From Chamaecyparis obtusa (Eukaryota; Streptophyta; Pinopsida; Cupressales; Cupressaceae), in assembly GCA_027943335.1 (NCBI GenBank), contig BSBK01006746.1, forward strand, positions 1 to 64,000: a stretch of DNA of 64,000 nucleotides. Reading direction: 5' to 3'. Below are positions 22,978-33,737 of the stretch, one piece after another; positions within the stretch are counted from its first letter, which is position 1; each line of letters opens with the position of its first letter. Position numbers and translations under genes: made by a program. The notes below the pieces were generated by a model. That model made no database searches and was not told the origin of the DNA. It saw only the letters and a program-made list of their open reading frames with translations.

Positions 22978-25900
22978 AAGTCACTACTTGGAATGTTAGG
23001 GGTCTAAATGCCCCTAACAAATAGTGATTAATCAAAAGATATTTAAGAAACTTTGACTCCAAAATCATTATGTTACAAGAAACTAAGCTTAATAAAGATG
23101 AAATTAACAAGTTTAGTAAAAGTCTAGGTATATGGAAGTCAGAATATGTCCCATCAGTAGGCCTCTCTAGTGGTTTGGTAGTCCTATGGGATCCTCGTAA
23201 AGTAATGGCCCAACTCACACACATTAACGATAGATGGATGACATTAACAATTAATAGCCTAAAATCCAATTTAAAATTTTACCTGATCAACATATATGGG
23301 CCAATCCCTAATGAGGAAAAAAAAAAGTTTGGATGGAAATACAAAATCTTCTAATTGAAAAATGAGAACATCCCTTCATCATTGGAGGAGATTTCAATGT
23401 TATCCTAAATCTAGAAGAAAAATTTGGAGGCTCTCATTATATTTCGCAATCTCATAAAGACTTTGGCAAATGGGCTGAGGTTAATCATCTAATAAGCATA
23501 AATACTATTAATGGAATCTATACTTGGAATAATAGAAGAGCGGGCTTCAGCTACATAGCTAAAAAATTAGATAGATTCTTTACTAGAACTAATTCTGAAA
23601 ACTTTAATCAAATAGTCAGTGCGGACATACTTCCAGAAGCAGGATCGGATCACTTCCCTGTTAGGCTTACCATAACAAAAAATTCTAAACCCTTGAGGAA
23701 TCCGTTTAAATTTGAATTTATGTGGTTCCAAAATCTAGAATTCATAATCCTTCTTGAGGATTGGTTGAAACAAACCTCGGTCAAAGGATCGAAAATATTC
23801 TGCTTAACAGCTAAATTAAAAATTATTAAAAACAAAGTGTTAGAATGGAATAAGAATCACTTCAATGACATATTCGAAGAGAAAACCAAGGTAGAACAAG
23901 AAATCTCTGACCTTAACAAAATAGTAATAGAACAAGGTATGAACGATCTTAGTTACCATAAGGAAAAAGAGTTGATGGCTAGATACAATGATATCCTTCT
24001 CAAATAAGAAATCTTCTGGAAGCAAAAATCTAGGTAATCTTGGCTTAAGGAGGGCGATAGTAACACTAAATTCTTTCACAATACAACTAATTTTAAAAGA
24101 AGCATCAATAGAATAACCAAAATTAAGTCAGCTGAGGGACTTATTGCTGAGGATCCTATACAAATCTCAAATGTACTAACAAATTTTTACAACTTCCTAC
24201 TCAACACTATAGAAGCTTTTGACCTTCATGCCCAAAATGAAATGCTTAAAGCTATTCCTAAGCTGATTACGAATTCTGACAACAAAATGATGAATAATAA
24301 GCTCTCAATAGAAGAGGTCAAAGCAGCAGTGTTTCAACTACATCCAGATAAAGCACCAGGCCCAGATGGTTTCCAAGCTGGCTTCTTCCAAAAATGTTGG
24401 CATTTCATTGGAGAAGAAGTATGGCAAGCTGTGGAAGCTACTAGAAATTCAGGATCTTTATTAAGTGAAATTAATAATACCTTCTTTACTCTTATTCCGA
24501 AGAAAGACGAGTGTTCGGAACTAGGGGATTTCAGACCTATCTCCCTTTGTAATACCATAGACAAGATCTTATCAAAATTCTTAGCTAATAGAATCAAATC
24601 CATCCTTCCAATGATTATCTCGGAAGAGCAGACGGGCTTTGTAGCAAATAGATCGATTCTGGATGGTATTATTATAGCGCAAGAAATAGTCCATACCGCA
24701 CAGATAACAAAGGAACCTAGTATGTTAATGAAAATTGACATTCAAAAAGCATACAATAAAGTAGATTGGAGATTCTTGTGCAAATGTATGGAAGCGTTTG
24801 GTTTTTCTAAACAATGGATTAATCTTATCTTTAATTGCATCTCAACTCCTAGGATTTCTATTCTTGTCAATGGTACCCCGGAAGGTTTTTTCAATATATC
24901 CAGGGGCATTCGGCAGGAGATCCATTATCCCCCTTTCTATATGTCATTATGGTAGAAGCGTTGGGGAGATCAATTACTAAGTTTCATTTAGAAGGGAAAA
25001 TCTTGGGATTGAAAGCCACGGAAAATGTGCCCAATATAACTCACCAACAGTTTGCGGATGATACGATTTTACCTGGATTGGCTAGTAGACAGGAAGTGAG
25101 TGCCTTCAAAAGCATTCTAAGTCTTTATGCAAAAGCCTTAGGTCAACATGTCAAGCCTTCTAAGTCAGAAATTTACTTTATTAACACTATCTCAAAAATT
25201 GAAAGATAAATTTGTGGTATGATGGGATATAAAATTGGCAAATTTCCGTGCAAATACTTAGGTATTGATCTGGATACAGGTCTCTTATCCTCCAAATTAT
25301 GGCAACAAGTCATATCCAAAGTTCAAAACAAGAAAATCTCATGGAAAGGAAAGTGGTTAACTAAAGTAGGTAGAACAACTATGATTAAATTTGTCCTTTC
25401 AGCCATTCCCATGTATCATTTGTCGGTCCTTCCCCTCCCAATTTGTGTCAAAAAGGAATTAGATAAAATTCTTTGAGAATTCTATTGGCAAGGTCCTTCC
25501 GAGGAAAAAAAATTTGCCCTTATCAAATGGGATACTCTATGTAAACTAATTTCTAAAGGGGGCCTAGGCATTAAAAATCTATTATGGCAAAACCAAGCCC
25601 TTGGGGCTAAACTTATATGGAGAATGTTCAGAGAATCAAGTAGTAAGTGGGCATAAATTTTATTACATAAGTACATCCTTGATGTGGATCCCATCAACAT
25701 CTTCAGATCTCAATCACATGTTAAGGGCTCATGGATATGGAATTTTATTAAGGACTGCAGAGGGATTATCAGCAAATTCCTTTCTTGGGATGTAGGAGCA
25801 GGAGATCAAGCTTTATTTTGGGAGGATTCATGGGTAGGCTGTCCCTCCCTTAACAAACTAGGTTTCTCCAAGGAGTTTATGGAAGAATGCAAAAGAGTCA

Positions 25901-27163
25901 TTGGCCCTTACCTTAAGGACTACCTAGGCAAGATGGAAGACAATAAATGGAATATTACAAATATAATAGAGGATGTTTGGCCAGAGAAGAACAACCTCCT
26001 TACAATCTTAAATGATAGAGAAGTAATTCTTAAAGATAAACCAGATAATTTAATATGGATAGGATCTAACAACAGAAAATACTCTGTTAAGGAGGGTTAC
26101 AATGCAATTATTAAGAACCAAAATATGGATAACATCGATATAGCTTTGAACCTTTGCTGGAACAAATCTTGCCTCCCTAAAGCTAGATTGTTCTTATGGG
26201 TGGCATTACAAAATAGAATTCTTACTACAGACAGGCTTAATAAATTAGGATTCGAAGGACCATCTAGATGCCCGCTATGCGAAAACCATTCTGAGGATGC
26301 CAATCACATTCTCCTTAATTGTCCTTTTTCTCAAAATTGTTGGAACTGGCTCCATCAAAGTTTAGGATGGAAATATGCTTCTCATTGTGATTTAATCAGC
26401 AACCTTAAAGCGTGGCCGTCTCTGTATAAAGACAATCTCTTCAAGGACATATGGACAATAACACCTTCTATATTAGTATGGGAATTATGGAAAGAAAGAA
26501 ACATAAGGATTTTTATGGACCAAAAATTACCTTGGAACTCAATAGCTAACAAGATAGAATCATCCATCATAGAAATTACTAACAATAAACTCAGGGACAA
26601 ACAGAGCTATGAAGATTCCTTTAAGAGTTTGGATAACAGAATCAGGTGCAAATGGCCAAAACTAGGTATCCCTCCCCTCTATGGTAAAGGGGGATCCAAA
26701 ACTAAAATGGACAGAGCATCTTGTAAATGGATACCACCAAAAGCTGGTTGGTATAAACTCAACTTTGACGGAGCATCCCGAGGCAATCCTGGGGTAGCAG
26801 GTATAGGAGGGATCATCCGCAATTGGAAATCAGAAGTGATAGCAAAATTCTCAAGACCCATTAGCCCTACAACCAACAATATGGCCGAATGTGTAGCGGC
26901 ATTAGAAGGGCTTAAATTATGCAAAAATCTTAACATTTCAAAAGTAATTATTGAAGGAGACTCCCAAATTATTATCAACGCCATCCGCACTAAAAAAAAC
27001 TCCTAATTGGGTTTTAAATTCAAAAATAGAAGAGATTCATTTATTAATGGATAATATTCTCAATTATGAAATCAGACATACTTTTAGAGAAGGAAACATA
27101 GAGGCTGATAAGCTAGCGAATCTAGGTGCCAATGGAGTAATAACATTGGAAAAACATATATAA
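22974..27163 (+). pseudogene. LINE G ORF2: endonuclease, reverse transcriptase, RNase H
   Basis: The endonuclease shows TTWNVRGLN, MLQETKL, IIGGDFNV and GSDHFPV (22974-23680). The reverse transcriptase (about 24240-25480) shows PDKAPGPDGF, LGDFRPISLCN, KIDIQKAYNKVDW and the catalytic QFADDT. A zinc-binding domain follows (CPLCENHSEDANHILLNC, about 26270-26325). The RNase H has NFDGASRGNPGVAG, AECVAALEGL, EGDSQ and EADKLANLGA (26755-27135). Breaks: codons 17-18 are TAG TGA; later in-frame stops include 24005-24007 and 25207-25209; shifts lie at an A run near 23325, in the RQGDPLSP motif near 24912 and at an A run near 26995. Several stops fit CAG to TAG or TGG to TGA. The domain set and length are those of a complete plant L1 ORF2. 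Confidence 0.9.
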
Positions 27164-27395
27164 TAGCTTAAGATGTATTTTAATGATAAGGTTAAGGTAG
27201 AGACCTTACCCTGTGTTTACCTCAGTAGGAAGATTGGGAAACTCACTCTCCTATGAGGATACAAGATCCTCATATAGAGACATTCTAACCATAGGAACCC
27301 TTCTTACTTATAAGAATATAGGAACTCTTTGGGGAAGATAGCCTACTAAAGAATCATATGCGACCCTTAAATAATAATAAAGTAGTTTTATCAAA

Positions 27396-27738
27396 GAATA
27401 TGAGTAGGTTCGCAAACTTAGCCTTTTCCTTTTAGACATTGTAGCTCCACATTCCTTTAATCTCTTGTCCTTTTTAAATGCAATATTAAGTCTCTTGGCT
27501 AGTTCTAGCAAGAGAATGGAGCAATTTTTTAGCTCTGACCGAAGATAGACTGTAACTAACAATTTTGGTGTCTTTAGTTACTTTAAAAGAGTAGCATTAT
27601 GTTAAGGAACAGTATATGCAAATTTGATGTATATACAATATCTACCTACAATTTTGATGAAAATACTATTTTCATGATTATGAGTACACTATTTTCTTTT
27701 TTCCTTTCTGTCTCTCCCTTACATCTCCTTACTCAATG
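27396..27738. other. Spacer between LINE G and the hairpin mosaic
   Basis: No gene recognised. An 84-codon minus-strand frame (27562-27308) overlaps the LINE 3' end and has no recognisable domain. Confidence 0.4.
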
Positions 27739-27784
27739 GTTGCTTCATCGCATGCGGTTAGAAAGACGCATGTGATCATGCAAC
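27739..27784 (+). repeat. Family 2 hairpin (27.74 kb)
   Basis: Left arm GTTGCTTCATCGCATGCG pairs with CGCATGTGATCATGCAAC with three mismatches. Confidence 0.6.
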
Positions 27785-28118
27785 AAGTCTTTACTCTCTG
27801 TCTTCCTGCCTTGCAAGACACCTTGGGCTAACCAAAAATTTAAACTGCTAGCTGAGGGGCCATTCAGTAGTCAAGATTCAAACTGCTGGTCGCTATGGAA
27901 TCTGAGACTCTTCATCTTCTTTTAATAGTATCTGTCAAGCCAAATCCATTGGGCTTCTCAGAGTAAAGTCATCATTCAAATTCAGGTAGAATTACTAACC
28001 CAATCTCCAACTGGCATTGATCCTCTCTTTCAGATGCTTTAAAACATTCAGCATGATCTCATGACTTTGTCTGCTATTGAGATGCACCCATCTTCTTGTT
28101 CCGCTAACTTACAGTCTT

Positions 28119-28164
28119 GTCGCATGATCGTATGACTCTTTTTCAACTCTTGCGATCATGCGAC
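28119..28164 (+). repeat. Family 2 hairpin (28.12 kb)
   Basis: Left arm GTCGCATGATCGTA pairs with TGCGATCATGCGAC, all 14 positions paired if one G-U is allowed. The loop is 18 nt. Confidence 0.8.
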
Positions 28165-28336
28165 AACTTTAAATAAAATTATATTATATTTTTATTGCAT
28201 CTGTGCTGTTAGCGTATATAGGTTCCTGCTGACAATCCGCCAACTCAATACTTTGTGGACCAATCACAGACTACCATACATGCTCGTGAAACATTTCAGA
28301 CCCACCGCCTTTACTGACTTTACACCTGGAGGATCA

Positions 28337-28396
28337 GACGGATGGCGTATGATCTGATGGGCTCACAAGATTCTATGAGATCATACGCCATCCGTC
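28337..28396 (+). repeat. Perfect 19-bp stem hairpin, variant of the family
   Basis: The left arm 28337-28355 (GACGGATGGCGTATGATCT) and right arm 28378-28396 are exact reverse complements around a 22-nt loop. The core CGTATGATC is a coordinated variant of CGCATGATC. Confidence 0.85.
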
Positions 28397-28493
28397 GATT
28401 TGGAATCTTAAGATGCGCTTAAAATTAGGGAGGCCCACCTGAATACGTGGCAAGATCCCGTTAACTCGTAAAGCATCTTCGGTGACTTACACT

Positions 28494-28542
28494 GCTGCAT
28501 GATCGCATAGCAATATTTTAATCCATGCGATCATACGACCGC
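28494..28542 (+). repeat. Family 2 hairpin (28.49 kb)
   Basis: Left GCTGCATGATCGCAT pairs with ATGCGATCATACGACCGC with a few mismatches at the base of the stem. Confidence 0.65.
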
Positions 28543-28599
28543 TTCATCATTGGCGCATCTGCATTATCAGGGTACGTGGGTCCCACTTGGTCTTCCATT

Positions 28600-28645
28600 G
28601 TCACATGATCGTAAGAGTGTTCTCTCAGTCATGCAATCATGCGAC
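28600..28645 (+). repeat. Family 2 hairpin (28.60 kb)
   Basis: Left GTCACATGATCGTA and right ATGCAATCATGCGAC pair with mismatches; the same loop TCTCTCAGTC is found in the copy at 28819. Confidence 0.65.
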
Positions 28646-28818
28646 CACACACCTAACCAGCTACGCTTAACATTAGGGGGGCCCACCATGCTATGTGTTC
28701 AGATCTCGCATGATCGCAAGACATCTTCCACACCATAGAAACAAAGCGGCATTCGTTGACCTTTAGCATGCCGCATGGTATAAATGCCTTCAGACCCACC
28801 AGAACACATGGCGAGATC

Positions 28819-28863
28819 TCGCATGATCGCAAGATAGTTCTCTCAGTCATGTGATCATTCGAC
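28819..28863 (+). repeat. Family 2 hairpin (28.82 kb)
   Basis: Left CTCGCATGATCGCA and right GTGATCATTCGAC pair imperfectly. It shares its loop with the copy at 28600, so the two are recent duplicates. Confidence 0.6.
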
Positions 28864-29069
28864 CACACCTACCACATGGCTTTATTTTAACATCAAACCG
28901 CACACCATTTTCACTATTTGGCTCGTTGTGATTTGATGGATCATCCCGTATCTGCAATGAATGTATAAATTGAATCCTTAAGTTTCCATGATCCTAACAG
29001 TGAAAATGGTGTACAATTTTATGTTGAAATGAGCCAGGTTGGAAATCCACATGCACCAATCATAAAGTG

Positions 29070-29115
29070 GTCGCATGATCGCATGGAATAAAATAATGCC
29101 TTGCGATCATGTGAC
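29070..29115 (+). repeat. Family 2 hairpin (29.07 kb)
   Basis: Left GTCGCATGATCGCA and right TGCGATCATGTGAC pair over 14 positions with one G-T. The loop contains AATAAAATAA, shared with the copy at 29252. Confidence 0.75.
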
Positions 29116-29251
29116 ATTGGAGTTCGGGGAGGTGAATGCGCTCTACTGGGACCCATGTATGCTAACAGCGCAGATGCGATAATGAAAAGTTATAAGTCTG
29201 AGCCTGACAAGGATAGTATTAAATATTATTTCATGCGCCAATGATAAAGCG

Positions 29252-29297
29252 GTCACATGATTGTGTGAATAAAATAACACTCTTGCGATCATGTGAC
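29252..29297 (+). repeat. Family 2 hairpin (29.25 kb)
   Basis: Left GTCACATGATTGTG and right TGCGATCATGTGAC pair with few mismatches. The GTCAC/GTGAC base shows a paired change relative to GTCGC/GCGAC. Confidence 0.75.
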
Positions 29298-29564
29298 AAT
29301 GGAGGACCAGGTGGGACCCGAGTCAACGGACTTACCTATGGTGGAACAAGGAAAGGATCCAATGGCCCTCGCATAATCGCGATCCCTGTCAAATACTTTT
29401 GCGAACTTGTGAGATCTTTCCACATGTAAAGGTGGGGCCGAGTAAAGCTGTCCAGAAGGAGGTTGCATAAGACTCTTGATCGACGGCTCCCACTCTGCCA
29501 TTTTGGAAAGAAAGATGCTTAGCAGGATATTGACACGTAGCCGTGGGACCAAAAGAGTTGTAGA

Positions 29565-29860
29565 TACTAAATCAATGATAGTCGCTTAATCGCTATGGTG
29601 TGGAAGATGCTTTGAGACTAAGCGGGATCCTTCCACGTGTCTAGGTGGGGCCGAAAGAGTTAGTATGCGATATCAAATCAATGGTAGTCACTTAGTCGCT
29701 ATGGTGTGGAAGTTGCTTTGTGACTAAGCGGGATCCTTCCACATGTCTAGGTGGGGCCGATAGAGTTTGTATGTGATATCAAATCAATGGTAGTCGCTTA
29801 GTCACTATGGGAAGTAAGATGCTTTGCGACTAAGCGGGATGTTGACACGTAGCCTATGGG
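29565..29860 (+). repeat. Three tandem units of about 105 bp with a variant hairpin
   Basis: Units start near 29568, 29672 and 29780 with AATCAATGRTAGTC. Each contains a left arm CGCTTAGTC-like and right arm GACTAAGCGGGAT, then TTCCACGTGTCTAGGTGGGG in the first two. The stem core CGCTTAGTCGC parallels CGCATGATCGC of family 2 with three positions changed in both arms. The third unit ends differently (TTGACACGTAGCC), as does an outlying half unit near 29510. Confidence 0.8.
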
Positions 29861-30010
29861 ACTTGAGTCTTAAAGGAATTGTCAGAGATGATATAATTGT
29901 GGCCGTTCATTTCAAAAGCTACCAGATCAATGGCATAAGTTCAAATCTGAGAATTTTTCAACGGATGCCAAACTCAAATATAGCATCCTCTTAGATGTAT
30001 TACCGCATAT

Positions 30011-30056
30011 GTCGCATGATCGCAAGAATTAAAACAATATCATGCGATCATGCGAC
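30011..30056 (+). repeat. Family 2 hairpin with perfect 14-bp stem (30.01 kb)
   Basis: GTCGCATGATCGCA at 30011-30024 and TGCGATCATGCGAC at 30043-30056 are exact reverse complements. This is the best-preserved copy and defines the family consensus. Confidence 0.85.
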
Positions 30057-30060
30057 GACA

Positions 30061-31261
30061 TAAATCGGGCAGATGAGAGAAGATTATGAACGACAAGGAG
30101 TCTGTACCAAATTATAAGGGGATTGAGGGACATTTTTGTGAAGTTATGAATGACTCAGTGATGAGTTATAATGGCCGAAAAATGGATAGATTTCTATTAA
30201 GATGATGAGCATATGGATGATTATCGTAAATCGAATGACATGTTTTATATACCTCAACTTAGCATGAAGACAATGTGAAGAGTATGCAAACAGAGGAATC
30301 ATTGAGCTACTGGAAGAAGTTGGCCAAGTGTCAAAGTAGTTTATGGTATATATAAATACATATATACGGGTGTTTGTATATATATATATTTATATATAAA
30401 TTCTAGCTTCCTCCTAAGAGTATTTCAAAATGGCTTATATATAATAACTAACAGGGCTTCAGAGTATGTTTGGCTTGAGGTACTGGACGTTCTTCTCTTT
30501 CCTGTTACTTTTATATATAAGGGTCTTAAATATAGGTATACTGATGACAGTATACATATATTATTATATAGAGCTGTGCAAATATATATTTATTTATTGG
30601 ATTAGCCTCGGAAGATCTCACAGATCCGGTAAGGGTATGAACACATGGTTATATATATATATATAATCTACATATATATATATAACCATATGTTCAAACT
30701 AATTATTTTTTGCCTTACATTTTGAGGAGCTTGGAAATCTTTGCAGCCTTTTTTGAATGATGTAAATATTAGAGGCCCATAATGAACTCTGCTATTATCT
30801 TCTTTCCGTTAGATTAGCCAGGTATGACTTGATTTTTGTTAGAACACTAGTATAGTACTGAGGAGTATATTTAGTTCTGATGTAAATATGCCTAAAATGT
30901 TAAGACTCTCATGGCAGGAATTGTTAATCTTTAGCGGTAAGGATTTTTAAAGAGTATTTCTTTCTAGTATTATATTGTCAATAATAAAAGTATTTAACTG
31001 CAGGTTTCATAGTTAATATCTAATATTCTTAGATAGGTTATGTAGTAGAGATATAGAATTTTTATCTTGATGCAGGTTAACCTTGGTCTCGGAGGAATTT
31101 TGTCTTGTTTTTTTTCAGGAAGGACTATCATTCGGATTTTAAACACATATACTTGACATAGTAGGAGGATCAAAAACTCTGCTTCAATTGTACAAATGAT
31201 GTAATCCTTGTCTAATCACCTTTCTATGTATAATTCATGATTTAAAAAAAAACAATCTAGA
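30061..31261. other. AT-rich spacer with small (TA)n tracts
   Basis: No gene recognised. Short TA tracts lie at about 30345-30410. Another at about 30648-30690 forms an inverted pair, GGTTATATATATATATATAA against ATATATATATATAACC. Confidence 0.5.
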
Positions 31262-31567
31262 GTTTTTTCGGGATGTAGGTATGCCTATGTAAATTATGTA
31301 CAAATCTCGATAGGTATTGAGCCATAGGTATGCCTACGGAAAATATGTATTTTAACAAATCTCAACAATTGTTGAGTCGTGGGTATGCCCATGTAAATTT
31401 TTGTATAAGGTCAGGACCTATGGTCCCGGGCAAGGCTGGAGGTTTTCTCAGCCTCGCTCTTTCCTACCAGCACCTGCAGTGAGCGGGGTCACATTGTAAT
31501 ATAAGTATTTATATTAATAAAAATGTCTAGGGCTTCGGCCTTTTACTGATCAAAAAAAAAAAAAAAA
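31262..31567 (+). mobile_element. LINE 3' tail, second copy of the 1-265 family
   Basis: It ends GGGCTTCGGCC, TTTTACTGATC and a 16-A run at 31552-31567. It carries three diverged tandem units of about 50 bp with TAGGTATGCCTA or GTGGGTATGCCCA cores and the 16-bp palindrome CTCAACAATTGTTGAG. C(UUCG)G lies at 31530-31541. It is inserted beside AGCTACTTAATC of a dispersed repeat that is intact at about 31842. The 5' limit is uncertain and no coding part was seen, so it is either 5'-truncated or extends into unrecognised sequence upstream. Confidence 0.8.
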
Positions 31568-32065
31568 GCTACTTAATCTGAAATTGTTTACTTAAGTAAG
31601 TTTTCATTGTTGATCAAAGCTGTCAATCTCCTTTCTATTGAATGGTTGTCAGACATTCATAATGCGAAGTTTTATTCATTGTGATCTTGCAAGAACCGTC
31701 GATGCAGGGATCAATTTAGTTGTTACTGACTAGTAAATCCAAAAAATTTCAATTTTTATTCTCGGAAGCTTTCTTGTTCTTCAAAATGTCTTAAGTATGT
31801 CTTACATCCTTATGTTTACGTGTTTGCGATTATCGGATTTAGAATTAATAAGCTACTTAATCCAAAATTATTTACTTTACTTTACTGAGGATTTGTAATA
31901 GAGTAAAACCTTGCTTATAATCTGACGGTTGTCGCTTATCCGCAAAGAAAAGATTTTCTCATTACAATCTTGTGACAGTCGTAGATGTCTGTTTGAGTTA
32001 TAAGTTATCTTTGTGGGTCCACTCGGAAGGAAATTCAACATCGGCTGTTGGATTTTTAATCTAAC
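31568..32065 (+). repeat. Two partial units of a dispersed non-coding repeat with family 1 hairpins
   Basis: The units at 31568-31835 and about 31836-32060 each contain AGCTACTTAATC and a family 1 hairpin (about 31641-31708 and 31924-31985). GATTTAG/CTAAATCC motifs and TTGCGATTATCGGATTTAG are shared with 18711-19580. Gypsy element A inserted at the end of this block after CTAAC. Confidence 0.65.
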
Positions 32066-33720
32066 TGAATAGAGGTAAAATGGATTCACCACTATTCATA
32101 TGTAAAGGGGGAAATATGAGATCTATTCTCAAACCCAAATTCCCCAAAGAAGAGATCCGATTTGATCAACCAAGAGGTTAATACACAATTGAATCAATTT
32201 GTTGGTAAATATGGAAGAGAGAGAGAGAGTAAATCCAATATTTCCCTATGGAGGATATTATACTTGGAATATATAATAATTGAAATACAAATACTAACCT
32301 CAAATTAGGGTAGATCTAGAAAATGTTGAATTCTGATGCCTATGTGTACTTTTGGGAAAATATGAAACTTGACCTCGACTGGAAATGTCGAGACAGAGAA
32401 AACTCAGAAATCTTTCCTCAAGATGGCTCAGCTTGGGTTCGACCCTCATAAAAGGTTAAATACTACATTCTTTATTTGAAGTCCGATTTGAATTCTGTTC
32501 GCAAATCTCGGAAGTTCACCGAAAAGGGTATCCAAATTCGCTCTTAGATATGAAATTCCACACCTGTACCTACAAGAAAATGGGGGGTTTTTTTGTTGTA
32601 TGGGGGGTTTGCCTTGGTCAAACCCCAGTTTAGGAATTAACCTTGAAATTGAATTGAAATATAGTATGCATAAACAAAGCAATTGAAACAAATCACCTCG
32701 CTTATGTTGAAGTCCTTGTAGAAGATTCAAATCCTCAAATCCACAAGTAGGAATGCTTCAATGGATGTAGGATGTTTCCAATCAATGGCATTTGATCTTC
32801 AACACCAATCTTGACTTGATCTTTGCATATGAGAGGGCTTGAATGAATGGAGAAGGATGGATCATCAAAGGGGGCTCCAAAGAGATTGAATCCTTCAATA
32901 GATAATAATGGATCTCTTTGATCGATGAATACTTGAATTCACTTGAGAGCTCTAGATGCTTGATTGCCAAAACTTGATGATCTCACAAAACTTGATGAAG
33001 AAAATGAGAGAGGAAGGCCTCCTTTTACAGTGAACTAGGGCACAATCCTCTAGAGGGGCCACCTTGGAGAATTAAATCCCTATTAGGTCCTAACCTTTAG
33101 AAAATATACCTAGATTAAATACAATTAGAGGATTTACCATCCTGAAACCCGAAATGATTTACCCGAAGGCGGGAAACTAAATATCTCGAAAGCTCGAAGC
33201 CCGAAAATTCTAGAAATTGAAAATTTGGAGAAAGGGGGCAAAATCAAGGTTGAACCTGACCTAGTTAGGTTCAAGCTTGACCCTAACCTAGTCAAGTTCA
33301 AACTTGACCTTGACCCAGTTAGGTTTGACCTCGAATCTAACCTTGGTCTTGGATTGGCTCAGAACCAAGTGAGGAGGTCCCGGGGATGCCTAGAAACCTA
33401 AAACTGATGCTAGAACATGATAGAATGTCAGGGACAAACATAAAATCCTTAGATTACTATGATGAAGACTAGGAGGATCTATTTCTGAATCCTACCTTGA
33501 AAATAGAGCCATAGAAGAGGGAAATTTAGTAGAATCCTTAAGATCCTAACCCTAATTTCACCTAGAATGAAGAAATCAAGTACCAGGAAGAAGTTGAAAG
33601 TGGGGAGAAAAGCCAAATACATGCAAAGACCCAATTAAGGCACTTAACATGACCCCAAACCACTTACTCTGAGGGCTCAATGCTCTTATCATGGAAGTGC
33701 TTCCATTTTAAGATGATACA
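32066..33720 (-). repeat. Element A 3' LTR (1655 bp)
   Basis: It has TG...CA ends and is homologous to 40792-42388, 53261-54918 and 59576-60571. A tract at about 33248-33345 holds three units of about 27-29 bp (GACCTAGTTAGGTTCAAGC-like); the partner LTR holds one, which explains the 58-bp length difference. The TATA-like site is mutated here (CTGTAAAAGG on the minus strand). Confidence 0.93.
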
Positions 33721-33737
33721 TTAAGCCCCCACTTTAG
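33721..33737 (-). other. Polypurine tract of element A
   Basis: The minus strand reads CTAAAGTGGGGGCTTAA directly before the 3' LTR. The same tract is present in element B at 54919-54935. It would prime plus-strand synthesis. Confidence 0.8.

Larger units (their letters stand above)
19588..27395 (+). mobile_element. LINE G: near full-length L1-like LINE
   Basis: ORF1 and ORF2 are in the usual order with an ATGA overlap at 22974-22977. ORF2 contains endonuclease, reverse transcriptase, a zinc-binding RVT domain and RNase H, the standard plant L1 architecture. The 3' non-coding part runs from 27164 to about 27395 and ends GTTTTATCAAAG, similar to the other LINE ends here but without a clear poly(A). 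I found no convincing target duplication, so the outer limits are approximate. The 5' end may lie slightly upstream of the ATG at 19588. At least seven ORF2 stops and three frameshifts show the copy is inactive. Confidence 0.85.
27739..30060. repeat. Mosaic of inverted duplications built from short hairpins
   Basis: The centre is a 14-bp perfect inverted pair ACACCATTTTCACT (28902-28915) and AGTGAAAATGGTGT (28999-29012). Moving outward, blocks on the left recur in reverse complement on the right. GGCTTTATTTTAACATCAAA pairs with TTTTATGTTGAAATGAGCC, and CCACTTGGTCTTCCATTGTC pairs with GACAATGGAGGACCAGGTGG. Several blocks, such as CGCATCTGC, occur more than twice and out of mirror order, so this is a mosaic rather than one clean palindrome. 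Eight copies of a roughly 46-bp hairpin (core GTCGCATGATCGC) and related stems are embedded. No coding capacity was found. Confidence 0.75.

Noticed and set aside
28550..29552. Short frames of 62-87 codons in the hairpin mosaic
   Set aside because: They run across palindromes in several frames on both strands, with no domain or conserved start.
27739..30060. Regularly recurring palindromic repeats resembling a CRISPR array
   Set aside because: The DNA is plant nuclear. The repeats are diverged hairpins at irregular distances with no spacer-repeat structure or cas genes.
30313..31574. AGCTACT as target duplication of the LINE tail at 31262-31567
   Set aside because: The seven-base match at about 30315 is too short and far away to be convincing. 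No better duplication was found.
32446..32970. Minus-strand frames of 94 and 62 codons, repeated at 41240-41692 and 53662-54261
   Set aside because: They lie inside the LTRs of the gypsy family, are not conserved in length between the four LTR copies, and have no domain.
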